From NCBI RefSeq assembly GCF_019933235.1, contig NZ_CP082945.1, positions 6,795,501 through 6,859,500 on the forward strand: DNA of 64,000 bases. The letters are read 5' to 3'. The notes under the pieces were generated by a model, which made no database searches, was not told the origin of the DNA, and saw nothing but the letters and a program-made list of their open reading frames with translations. Position 1 is the stretch's first letter, and every line of letters begins with the position of its first letter. The position numbers and the translations under genes are program-made. Shown here one piece after another: positions 27,343 to 35,587 of this stretch. Origin of the DNA: Streptomyces angustmyceticus (GTDB lineage: Bacteria > Actinomycetota > Actinomycetes > Streptomycetales > Streptomycetaceae).

Positions 27343-27376
27343 AACATCAGGTTCCCCGGCCCCTCGGCCGGGCCCC

Positions 27377-28783
27377 TCAGGACGGTACGGCCGACGAGGT
27401 CCCGCCCTCCGCCACTCCCGGGCCCGCCGCCCGGAGCGCGCCGGCCGTCGCCGTGCCGTCCACCGCGGCGAGATCCCGGTGACGGGTCTCCCGCGCCACA
27501 CCCACCGCGAGCAGCGTCAGCAGCGCGGCCGCGATGACGTACAGGGCGATCGGCGCCGGGCTGTCGAAGTCCGCGAGCAGCGCCGTCGCGATCAGCGGCG
27601 CGGGCGCGCCGGCCGCGACCGAGGAGAACTGGGCGCCGATCGAGGCGCCCGAGTACCGCATCCGGGTCGCGAACATCTCCGCGAAGAAGGCCGCCTGCGG
27701 CGCGTACATCGCACCGTGGAAGACCAGCCCGACGCTCACCGCGAGCAGCAGCAGCCCGAACTGGCGCGAGTCCACCAGCGCGAAGAACGGGAACGCCCAG
27801 ACGGCGACGCCCACCGCGCCCAGCAGATAGACCGGCCGGCGCCCGACCCGGTCCGAGAGCGCGCCCCAGGCGGGGATGACCGCGAAGTGCAGCGCGGAGG
27901 CGATCAGGACGGCGTTGAGGGCGGTCTGCTGCGACAGTCCCGTGTGCGTGGTGGCGTAGACGAGCACGAACGCCGTGATGACGTAGTACGAGATGTTCTC
28001 GGCCATCCGCGCACCCATCGCGATCAGCACATCCCGCCAGTGGTGCCTGAGCACCGCCACCAGCGGCAGCCGCTCCACGGCGGCGCCCTGTGCCCGCCGC
28101 GCCTCGGCGCTCGCCAACGCGGCCTTGAACACCGGCGATTCATCCACCGAGAGCCGCACCCACAGCCCCACGACCACCAGCACGCCGGAGAGCAGGAACG
28201 GCACCCGCCACCCCCATGACGCGAACGCCGCGCCGGACAACAGCGCCGTCATCACCGACAGCACACCCGTCGCCAGCAACTGCCCCGCGGGCGCACCGGT
28301 CTGCGGCCAGGACGCCCAGAACCCGCGCCGCCGCGCGTCACCGTGCTCCGACACCAGCAGCACCGCCCCGCCCCACTCACCGCCCAGTGCGAACCCCTGG
28401 ACCAGCCGCAGCACGGTCAGCAACACCGGCGCCGCGGACCCGACCGTCGCATGCGTCGGCAGCAAACCGATCGCGAAGGTCGCCCCGCCCATCATCAGCA
28501 GACTCAGCACCAGCAGCTTCTTGCGCCCCAGCCGGTCCCCGTAATGCCCGAACACCAACGCCCCGAGAGGCCGCGCCGCGAACCCCACCGCATACGTCAG
28601 AAACGACAACAACGTCCCCACGAGCGGATCGGACCCCGGAAAGAACAGCTTGTTGAACACCAGCGCCGCGGCCGACCCGTACAAAAAGAAGTCGTACCAC
28701 TCCACGGTGGTGCCGATCAGACTGGCGGCGACGATACGCCGGAGCCCCGCGCGCGGCGGGACAGCGGTCACGGAGGAGGACAT
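27377..28783 (-). CDS. MHS family MFS transporter
   Basis: A 468-aa transporter of the metabolite:proton symporter group. The signature SLIGTTVEWYDFFLYGSAAA and the GHYGDRLGRKKLLVLSLLMM loop are typical, as is LRLVQGFALGGEWGGAVLL. MHS members carry shikimate, 2-oxoglutarate, proline or short organic acids. The substrate here is unknown; the nearby 3-hydroxybutyrate dehydrogenase makes a small carboxylate plausible. GGAAGTGG about six bases upstream supports ATG 28783. Confidence 0.85.
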   Translation of the reverse strand: MSSSVTAVPPRAGLRRIVAASLIGTTVEWYDFFLYGSAAALVFNKLFFPGSDPLVGTLLSFLTYAVGFAARPLGALVFGHYGDRLGRKKLLVLSLLMMGGATFAIGLLPTHATVGSAAPVLLTVLRLVQGFALGGEWGGAVLLVSEHGDARRRGFWASWPQTGAPAGQLLATGVLSVMTALLSGAAFASWGWRVPFLLSGVLVVVGLWVRLSVDESPVFKAALASAEARRAQGAAVERLPLVAVLRHHWRDVLIAMGARMAENISYYVITAFVLVYATTHTGLSQQTALNAVLIASALHFAVIPAWGALSDRVGRRPVYLLGAVGVAVWAFPFFALVDSRQFGLLLLAVSVGLVFHGAMYAPQAAFFAEMFATRMRYSGASIGAQFSSVAAGAPAPLIATALLADFDSPAPIALYVIAAALLTLLAVGVARETRHRDLAAVDGTATAGALRAAGPGVAEGGTSSAVPS

Positions 28784-28814
28784 CGACACCACTTCCTGAC
28801 GTTGAACGGAAACG

Positions 28815-28837
28815 CCTACGTGTCGCCACACGGTAGG
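28815..28837. promoter_or_regulatory. Candidate operator upstream of MHS transporter
   Basis: Inverted repeat CCTACGTGT-CGCC-ACACGGTAGG with one extra base in the right arm, 32 bases upstream of the transporter start. Position suggests a repressor site; no regulator is assigned. Confidence 0.35.
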
Positions 28838-29038
28838 AACACGCAGGTCAGGGGCGTATGTGGTGGGGCGCCATAGTTCGGCCTCCAACGGTGCGCGGGG
28901 GCACCATTACGGGCGTGGGAGAGTGGGCGAAGCAAGCGGTTGCTCGGGAGGCTCTCGTCGATCGCCGGTCCGTGCCGGTCCGCATGGAGGGACGCCAGTC
29001 ACCCGTCCCTGGCGCGGAAATGGGCTTGCCTGAACTGC

Positions 29039-29081
29039 TGCCGGCTCTCCGCCGGCGAGAACTTCGGGCGGAGAGCCGGCA
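29039..29081 (-). terminator. Hairpin terminator of toxin operon
   Basis: A perfect 15-bp inverted repeat (TGCCGGCTCTCCGCC and its complement) with a 13-base loop, 18 bases past the stop of the immunity-like gene. It is well placed to end the leftward toxin transcript. Confidence 0.7.
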
Positions 29082-29098
29082 GTCACGAACCCGCTGGG

Positions 29099-29437
29099 CT
29101 AATTTGTTCCAGGTCCATCTCGATGGGCAAGGAACGACTGGAGCTCACTGAAGAGAACTGAGATCGCCTCCATGCTTTCACTATGCGAGGCAGTGACCCA
29201 GAATTCGTCAGCTTCGGCAGGATAGGCCATCCTGATCACCATCACCTGCCAGGCCAGGTTGGGGCCGAGGTGTGACTTGTCGGCCAGGAATTGGCGGAAA
29301 CCGCCGAGGAATTGCCATTCAGTTGCGGCATCCACGCCGGTCACGAATGCTGCCACCTCGCCGAATGTAGTCAAGCCATATGCGTGAGGTCGCCTCTGTA
29401 CGTCAGCGAGCCTTTCACGGAGATCCACTACCGTCAC
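29099..29437 (-). CDS. Presumed immunity protein of the HINT toxin
   Basis: A 112-aa soluble protein (TVVDLRERLADVQRRPHAYG near the N-terminus, then LAWQVMVIRMAYPAEADEFW) with no signal peptide. I do not recognise its family. It starts three bases after the stop codon of the large toxin gene and ends at a strong hairpin. This is the standard arrangement of a cognate immunity gene in polymorphic toxin systems, so it probably neutralises the papain-like C-terminal domain in the cytoplasm. The third-position bias is weaker than in core genes, as usual for immunity genes. Confidence 0.65.
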   Translation of the reverse strand: MTVVDLRERLADVQRRPHAYGLTTFGEVAAFVTGVDAATEWQFLGGFRQFLADKSHLGPNLAWQVMVIRMAYPAEADEFWVTASHSESMEAISVLFSELQSFLAHRDGPGTN

Positions 29438-29440
29438 TTC

Positions 29441-32400
29441 CTATCGCGGAGCCGGCTTGAAGACGAGGTCGTCGCCGTACTCAAAATTCGACCGGTACTG
29501 ATCAATTGGCTCGCCCCGTCTCCCGGTTGTGGCATCGAATACACGGCCATCCTTGACGACGACGTCGTGGTAACCCCAACCGCTGTCGACACCACGATAC
29601 TTGCCCAGTTGTGGTGCGCCGTACTTGTCGGTGATGCGCATGATGTCGCCTCCGATAACCGACTGGATGCGGTCTGCGACAGCTTCGCAGCCGCCCTTTC
29701 CGCATACCTGTGACGCAGGCTTTGGCTTCCAGAACTCGCCCAAGTCCGGGCCACAGTCGACATTGTGCACCAACACAGGCGTCTTACCTGCGAGTACATA
29801 GTACGTGTGCAGGTTGTCGACCGTCAGGTTGTACGTCCTGGCGTTTTTGGTGAAGGGACGATTCCCCGTGACCGTGACCGCGCCGCCATCGACGGTTCTC
29901 AGCGTCATGCCAGGACGCAAGTGGGCGGCTTCGGTCCAGGCGTTCTGTGAGGGCGACCAGAAGGGGTGCTCGTTGGTGGCGGTGAGGTGGCGGTTGCCCT
30001 TGGGGGTGGCGATGGTGAGTTCGTTGAAGTGTTTGTCGTGTTCCGTGACGATGAGCTCGGCGACGGTCTGCTTCCTTGTTCGACCGCTGACCGGGTCGGT
30101 GGCGATCACCTCGTCACCGGTCTTGATCGACTCGATGTTCTTCGTCGAGTGATCTGCCATGAGTACTTTGGTGCCGGCGAGGAAGCACTTGAAGCACTTC
30201 GCCTTTTTGGCGACCCTTGAGCCTTCAGCGATGTCTTCGATGCCCTCGCCGAGCTTCTTGAGGAGCTTCACCTTGCCGACGGGGAGGACGGATATAGCGA
30301 AGGCGGTGCATGCTCCGAAGGCGGGGTTTTTGATGCAGTCCCTGAGGTCGTTGAGTCCGGTGATTTCCCAGACCACGGCGGTGAGGGTGGGGTCGATGAC
30401 GGGAGTGACGTCGCCGCCGGCCATCACGCAGGGCAGGAGCCCGGCTATTTCGTTGCCGGTGTGGGAGACGCAGTGGGGCTTCTTGGCCTTCTCCTTCTCC
30501 TGTTGCTTGCGGGCTTCTTCGGCCTTGCGGCGTGCTTCGGCCACCTCGCTCTCGCGCTTCTTCTTCACCTCCGTCCATGCCTGGGTGGCGAGGGTGGTGG
30601 CTTCCTTGGCGCTCTTGCCGGCGTCGAGTGCGGCGGCACGGGCGTCGTCGGCCGCCGACGTGGCGAGGTAGGCCGATTCACGCGCGTAGTTCTCGGAGAA
30701 CTCGGCCTTCGCTGCCGAGGTTTCGGCATCGGCCGCGTCGCGGTCTGCCGTATTCGCGGCGTTGCGTGCGGTCTTGGCGGACTTGGCTGCCTCGGCGGCG
30801 CTGCCTTCTGCGCTGGTGGCGGACTTGTCGGCGTCGTCGGCGTACTGCTTGGCGAGGTTGGCGGACTTCTTCGCCCCGTCCGCGGCCTTGGCGGCGTCGT
30901 CCTTGGCGTCGGCGGCCTTGGCAGCGGCTTCCGCCGCCTTCCAGCTGTTGTACCGGGCCTTGGCCGCTACGCCGGAGGCTTCGGCGATCAGGCGCTGCAT
31001 CTGCGCGATGTGGGTGCTGGCGAGTTTGTCCTTGCGGTCGGCCATGTACTGGCCGACCTGGACGAATTCGTGCAGCTCGTCAGCGGAGCCGGCCAGGGCG
31101 ATCTTGGCGGCGGCCTTCATCTCCGGGCCGCCGTCGTTGACGAGCTTGGAGGCGATGACCTGCTCGTCGGAGTTCAGCGCCGCATACTGGCCGTTGCTGA
31201 TGAACGCGGCGAGCACCTTGCCCTTGCCGTTGGCCAGTGCGGCCTTGGACGCCTCCTTCACGCCGGGGCCGCCGGCGTTGTTGATCTGGGAGACGCGTAC
31301 GGCGTAGTCGGTGGCGGCCACGTCGTACTGACCGGTCGTGTAGAAGTCGCTGACCTGCTGGTCGGAACCCTTGAGCGCTTCTGCGGCACCCTTGCGCACG
31401 ACCTCGTAGGGGCTTTGCGTGCTGAGCTGGGAGACCTGCTCGCGGATCTCGTCCTGAGCAGCCTGCTTCCACCCCGTGCGCAGGTACTCCAGAACCTCGT
31501 CGTCCGCGCCGGACAGGGCCCTGGCGGCTGCCTCCTGATGCCAGGGACCGCGGACCTTCAGGGCCTTGAGGGCGAGGGCGCGGCCCTTTTGCGCGAGGGC
31601 CTTGGTGTCGGCGTCGGGCTTGTCGGCCTCGGCAGCCAGTTCGGCTGCCGTGGTGTCCAGGGAGCGGGACTCGACCAGGCCGGCGGCGGAGGCGGAGGTG
31701 ACAGAGGCGGTCTGTGCCGCGTGGGTCCGGGCCTGTTCGATGGCGGCGGCGGTACGGGTGGTCAGGTCCTCCGCCTCGGTCTCGCGGGCGATGGTGAAGA
31801 CCTTCTTGGCCGTCGCTGCCGCCGACTCAGCCGCGTCCGCCGCCTTCTTGGCTGCACCTGCCTGCTTCTTTGCCTGCTCTGCCGCCTTCGCTGATTCGCC
31901 GGCGTGCTTGGCTGCTTCTTCTGCGGCCGCGGCGGCGTTGTCGGCATGTGTGGCCGCGGATTCCGCGGCGTCACGTGCCTCGTCGGCGGCGTTGGCGGAC
32001 TTGCCGGCCAGGGCCTCGGCGGCGTTGGCTGCGCGGTCGGCCTCGTTGGCGTGGCGGCGGGTCTCCGCGGCGGCCGCCTTCGCCTCGCTGGAGTGCACGC
32101 CTGCGGCCTCGGCATAGCTGTTGGCCTCATCGGCGGCATCCGCCGCGGCGTTGGCGTTGCTGCTGGCGCTGCGGGAGGCCTTCGCGGCTGCGCCGGCGGC
32201 CAGTGAGGCGGCGCCGGCCTGCTTGGCCGCCTGTGCGGAGGTCCGAGCGAGGGTGGCCGCGGCGCGGGCCTTCTTCGCCATGTCCCTGGCTTCGCCTGCC
32301 CGGCCCGCGTCGTACGCGGCCGCGATGGAGGCGTTGTAGGCGTCGTTGGCGGCGTCGGCGGCATTGGCGGCTGCCGCGGCGGTCTGCGCCGCGGCGAAGG

Positions 32401-33439
32401 CGGCGATACGAGCCGAGCGGTTGGCGGCGTTGGCCGCGCTGATGGCCGTCTGCGACGCGGCAGCGGCAGCCCGGGCCGCGTCGGCGGCCTGCTTGGCCTT
32501 GACTGCCGCCCGCTGGGAGTCGTTCTTGGCGGCGTTGGTCTCCCGTGCCGCCTTCCGCGCGGCTTCCTTGGCGAGATCCGACGCCTCGATCGCACGCGTG
32601 GAGGCTTCCTGCGCCTTCTCGGTCGCGTCCTTGGCCCGCTTGCCGGCCAGGGTGGCCTGCTCGGTCAGCTGGGCGATGGTGGCATGTTCCTGGTCGCGAT
32701 TGCGCGCGACGAACTGCCCCACCTCCAGGAACTCGGCGATGTCGTCGGGCGTGCCCTTGAGCGCGACCTTGCCGGCTGCCTTGACCGCCGGGCCACCCGA
32801 GTTGACGAGCTGCGAGACCTCGACCTCGTTGTCCGTCTCGCGCGCCGTGTACTGCCCCTCCGCGAGGAACTTCGCCCGGTCTTCAGCGGTGCCCTTCAAC
32901 GCTGCCTTGCCGGCGTCCTGGACCCCGTTGCCCCCGAAGTTGATGACCCGGGAGACCTCGACCTGCTGGTCCTCCTCCAGAGGAGCTTTCCAGCCGTCCT
33001 TCAAAAACGTCCGCAGAGGTGCGGGGTTCTCCGAGGTGCTGTTCTTCAAGGCCGTTTTGGCGGCCTCGCGTACCGCGGGACCACCGGCGTTGAAGATCCG
33101 GCTCGCGTCGACATAGTCGTCGTCGAACTCGATGCTGTCCCTCTGGTCGAGGAACGCCTTGAAGTCCTGATCCGTTCCCAGAAGTGCCTGCTCGGCCGCT
33201 TCCTTGATCCCCGGACCGCCGTTCATCCATATGCCGACGACCAGTTCACGCATGAAGTGCAGGTCGTCGTCGCTGGTGTCCGCCGCGGCGGCGGACGGCC
33301 CTGCACCAACGAGTCCGGCCACCAGCGAGGCGGTCAGCAGCACGGCCCACGCACCACGGCGAGGCGTTCCGCTTCTGCTGGGTAAGGGTCCCTTCTTGAG
33401 GAGCCATGGGGCTCTCGCTGCGCTTGACCTGGGTAACAT
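29441..33439 (-). CDS. Secreted polymorphic toxin: ALF repeats, HINT domain, papain-like toxin
   Basis: A 1332-aa exported protein. A long n-region and hydrophobic core (VLLTASLVAGLVGAGPSAAA) make a signal peptide. Two blocks of four ALF-type repeats (near residues 50-270 and 695-865, pattern NAGGPAVREAAKTALK) flank a long Ala-rich coiled coil; a second Ala-rich helical block follows. A HINT autoprocessing domain runs from Cys1085 (CFLAGTKVLM) to VHN1226. The last 106 residues form the toxin, with a probable papain-like triad Cys1251 (GGCEAVADRI), His1291 (GYHDVVV) and Asp1302 (VFDATTG). GGAGAGG nine bases upstream decides ATG 33439. HINT cleavage would free the toxin domain. Confidence 0.82.
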   Translation of the reverse strand: MLPRSSAARAPWLLKKGPLPSRSGTPRRGAWAVLLTASLVAGLVGAGPSAAAADTSDDDLHFMRELVVGIWMNGGPGIKEAAEQALLGTDQDFKAFLDQRDSIEFDDDYVDASRIFNAGGPAVREAAKTALKNSTSENPAPLRTFLKDGWKAPLEEDQQVEVSRVINFGGNGVQDAGKAALKGTAEDRAKFLAEGQYTARETDNEVEVSQLVNSGGPAVKAAGKVALKGTPDDIAEFLEVGQFVARNRDQEHATIAQLTEQATLAGKRAKDATEKAQEASTRAIEASDLAKEAARKAARETNAAKNDSQRAAVKAKQAADAARAAAAASQTAISAANAANRSARIAAFAAAQTAAAAANAADAANDAYNASIAAAYDAGRAGEARDMAKKARAAATLARTSAQAAKQAGAASLAAGAAAKASRSASSNANAAADAADEANSYAEAAGVHSSEAKAAAAETRRHANEADRAANAAEALAGKSANAADEARDAAESAATHADNAAAAAEEAAKHAGESAKAAEQAKKQAGAAKKAADAAESAAATAKKVFTIARETEAEDLTTRTAAAIEQARTHAAQTASVTSASAAGLVESRSLDTTAAELAAEADKPDADTKALAQKGRALALKALKVRGPWHQEAAARALSGADDEVLEYLRTGWKQAAQDEIREQVSQLSTQSPYEVVRKGAAEALKGSDQQVSDFYTTGQYDVAATDYAVRVSQINNAGGPGVKEASKAALANGKGKVLAAFISNGQYAALNSDEQVIASKLVNDGGPEMKAAAKIALAGSADELHEFVQVGQYMADRKDKLASTHIAQMQRLIAEASGVAAKARYNSWKAAEAAAKAADAKDDAAKAADGAKKSANLAKQYADDADKSATSAEGSAAEAAKSAKTARNAANTADRDAADAETSAAKAEFSENYARESAYLATSAADDARAAALDAGKSAKEATTLATQAWTEVKKKRESEVAEARRKAEEARKQQEKEKAKKPHCVSHTGNEIAGLLPCVMAGGDVTPVIDPTLTAVVWEITGLNDLRDCIKNPAFGACTAFAISVLPVGKVKLLKKLGEGIEDIAEGSRVAKKAKCFKCFLAGTKVLMADHSTKNIESIKTGDEVIATDPVSGRTRKQTVAELIVTEHDKHFNELTIATPKGNRHLTATNEHPFWSPSQNAWTEAAHLRPGMTLRTVDGGAVTVTGNRPFTKNARTYNLTVDNLHTYYVLAGKTPVLVHNVDCGPDLGEFWKPKPASQVCGKGGCEAVADRIQSVIGGDIMRITDKYGAPQLGKYRGVDSGWGYHDVVVKDGRVFDATTGRRGEPIDQYRSNFEYGDDLVFKPAPR

Positions 33440-33602
33440 CCGGTCAGTCCTCTCCTGTCTTTTCATGGTGATCGGTAACGCCCCCAGTAACCAGAAAGTC
33501 CATTCGGCGAGGGGGCATGCGCGGACGTGCATCAAGGGGCGGGTAGTGCGCTGGGAGGGCCACGATGCTTGAAGAACGTCGATGTGTGCAGATCCCCCCG
33601 GC

Positions 33603-35492
33603 TCAAGGGCTCACGAGGACATGTTCGGCAGCCAGGGAGTTGCTGGTGGTGTCGGGATGGAGGGTGAGTTTCCCTCCCGGCCAGAGCGCGACGAGGTCGT
33701 TCTGACGGGTTGGGCCGCCGAAGGAGCCCGCAGTGGCCAGCAAGGCATCGCGCCAGGGGGACTTGGCGGGCATCAGCCGGTGCTCGCGCCCGAAGACTTC
33801 GGCGGCGATGTTCTCGTATGCGGTGACCTCGCCGTCGCTCCAGCGGACGAACAGATCCTGGTCTCCCGTTCCCGGGCGGAAGTCGGCCGCCGAGACGTCC
33901 CGCGCGTGCGGCCAGGTGGAGTCGGGCGGTTTGACGAGCTGCCGCTCGGCGTGCAGCCCCTTGGCGTCCACGTTCGTGTACAGGGTCACTTCGCCGTCGG
34001 TCCAGGTGACCATGAGGTCGTCGCTGCGCGTATTGCCACCGCCGAAGCGCCCGGCGGCCATCGTGCTCGCATGAGTCCAGGTGTCGTTGGGTGCCTTGAG
34101 TTCCACCTTGTCCGTCAGCTTGTTGGTTTCGTTGACGTCCTTGAAGAGGGTCAGTCTGCCGTCGGTCCAGCGGACCAGAAGGTCATCACTCGCGTCACCG
34201 GTGAAGTCGCCGGCGGTGATGACCGCGGCCTGCTGCCATGCCTTGTCCTTCACGAGCTGGATGTCCTTGCCGAATCCGTATGCGCCGTCGCCCGGGTAGA
34301 GGGAGAGTTCGCCGTCGGACCAGCGCACGATGAGGTCGCTGACGTTGTTGCGTACCGAGGACGTGTGGAAGCGGCCGGTTGTCATGACCCTTGCGTGGGT
34401 CCAGGTTCCGGCGGTTCCCATGGACGTGCCGGTGCCCGGATCCGGGTCCGACGGCTTCCCCGCGGCGGCCTGCCGGTAGAGCCGGAAGACGTCCTCGTCG
34501 AATTGAGACGTGTAGCTGGTGTGGTCGAAGAGGCCGCCGGTCTTGTAACCGCCGATGACACCGACGAGGTCGCCACGCCGGCCGTCGAAGTTCTCCAGGA
34601 AGGGACCGCCGCTGACACCGGTGCGGAAGCCGTCGCACTTGATTTCCATGAACCGGCCCTGGAAGGCGGTGGTGTCATTGGTGCACTGAAGAGGAGTCTT
34701 CTGGCCACCGGGGTAGCCGACGAGGGTCACGGCCTTGCGTGCGAGCTTCGCGGTGGGCACGGAGGTCAGTTCGTTGCCACGTCCGACGGCGTCCTCCAGG
34801 AGCTGGCCTCGGGTGTTCGGGCCGACATTCAGGAAGGCGAAGTCGAGGTCATCGTCGGGGGTGGAGGCTCGGTAGCGGGAATCCACCCAGATTTTGTCCT
34901 CCTGGACCGGGAAGATGCCGTAGGGCGCCTCCCCCGCCTGCCCGGAGGTCGAGGCTCCGGTGCGGTAGCCGGGCACGAAGGCGAAGTCGTGGTGGCGGCG
35001 GTCGCCCTTGAGGCAGTGCGCCGCGGTGATGACGAGGCTCTCGGTCGGCGAGGCCACCGCACTGGCGGTGCAGAACTGGTCCGCAGTGGCCGAGCCATCG
35101 GTGGCACGGATCAGGAACACGCCGACCGTGGCGATCCCCTCGGGGACCTGGCGGGACGGCTCGTTCGCCAGCGAACGCTTTTGGCGCGGTCCAGGCCCGG
35201 CCGGTGATGGTGTATCTGCCTTCTCCCGCGAGGCATCCACCGGAACGGCGGCACGGATGCGCTCCGGCGTCCAGTACCGCTGCGCCTCCCGCGCCTTCTC
35301 GGCCTGTTCCTGACTCATGCCGTGCACATGATCGCGGCCTTTGCCGGACTGAACGGTGACGGGGCTCGCGATGGCGGGCACGGGGCGGGGTGAACTCGGC
35401 CCCGCGTGGGAGAGAGCGGCCGCCGGGGCGGTGGCGGCCAGTAGTGCGCACAGGGCCACGGCGGTGGCGCGCATCCACGGTATGCGTCTCAT
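33603..35492 (-). CDS. Secreted trypsin-like serine protease with five repeats
   Basis: A 629-aa exported protein. The signal peptide ends near ALSHA. An S1 protease domain has His159 in VITAAHC, Asp in DDDLDFAF and Ser in TGVSGGPF, so the triad looks intact. The C-terminal half carries five repeats of about 48 residues, each with a core like VRWSDGELSLYPGDG, resembling FG-GAP/tachylectin-type propeller blades. The enzyme probably acts outside the cell or at the wall, and the repeats may bind glycans. It is in a leftward series with a pseudo-protease sister and the HINT toxin. Confidence 0.82.
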   Translation of the reverse strand: MRRIPWMRATAVALCALLAATAPAAALSHAGPSSPRPVPAIASPVTVQSGKGRDHVHGMSQEQAEKAREAQRYWTPERIRAAVPVDASREKADTPSPAGPGPRQKRSLANEPSRQVPEGIATVGVFLIRATDGSATADQFCTASAVASPTESLVITAAHCLKGDRRHHDFAFVPGYRTGASTSGQAGEAPYGIFPVQEDKIWVDSRYRASTPDDDLDFAFLNVGPNTRGQLLEDAVGRGNELTSVPTAKLARKAVTLVGYPGGQKTPLQCTNDTTAFQGRFMEIKCDGFRTGVSGGPFLENFDGRRGDLVGVIGGYKTGGLFDHTSYTSQFDEDVFRLYRQAAAGKPSDPDPGTGTSMGTAGTWTHARVMTTGRFHTSSVRNNVSDLIVRWSDGELSLYPGDGAYGFGKDIQLVKDKAWQQAAVITAGDFTGDASDDLLVRWTDGRLTLFKDVNETNKLTDKVELKAPNDTWTHASTMAAGRFGGGNTRSDDLMVTWTDGEVTLYTNVDAKGLHAERQLVKPPDSTWPHARDVSAADFRPGTGDQDLFVRWSDGEVTAYENIAAEVFGREHRLMPAKSPWRDALLATAGSFGGPTRQNDLVALWPGGKLTLHPDTTSNSLAAEHVLVSP

Positions 35493-35587
35493 GAAGTTTT
35501 CCGTTGCGGCGTCGGGGCGGGAAGGGTCGGCGGAGCCGCGTGACGCGGCGGGGAGCATTCCGTCCCGTCGCGTCACGCGGCGTCGGC

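Larger units (their letters stand above)
28784..29098. other. Gene-free spacer with operator-like repeat and hairpin
   Basis: A 315-base gap between the MHS transporter and the immunity-like gene. It contains an operator-like inverted repeat at 28815-28837 and a strong hairpin at 29039-29081. Frames open here have no supporting ribosome-binding site or family resemblance. Confidence 0.5.

Noticed and set aside
28858..29151. Possible small gene between the MHS transporter and the immunity gene
   Set aside because: It crosses the strong hairpin and overlaps the end of the immunity gene; no start signal.
30461..31894. A long plus-strand frame opposite the HINT toxin gene
   Set aside because: Composition mirrors the Ala-rich coiled-coil coding of the real gene; no start signal or family.
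31762..32595. Repetitive Pro/Arg-rich frame in the toxin gene resembling a repeat protein
   Set aside because: It is only the out-of-frame reading of the Ala-rich coiled coil on the same strand.
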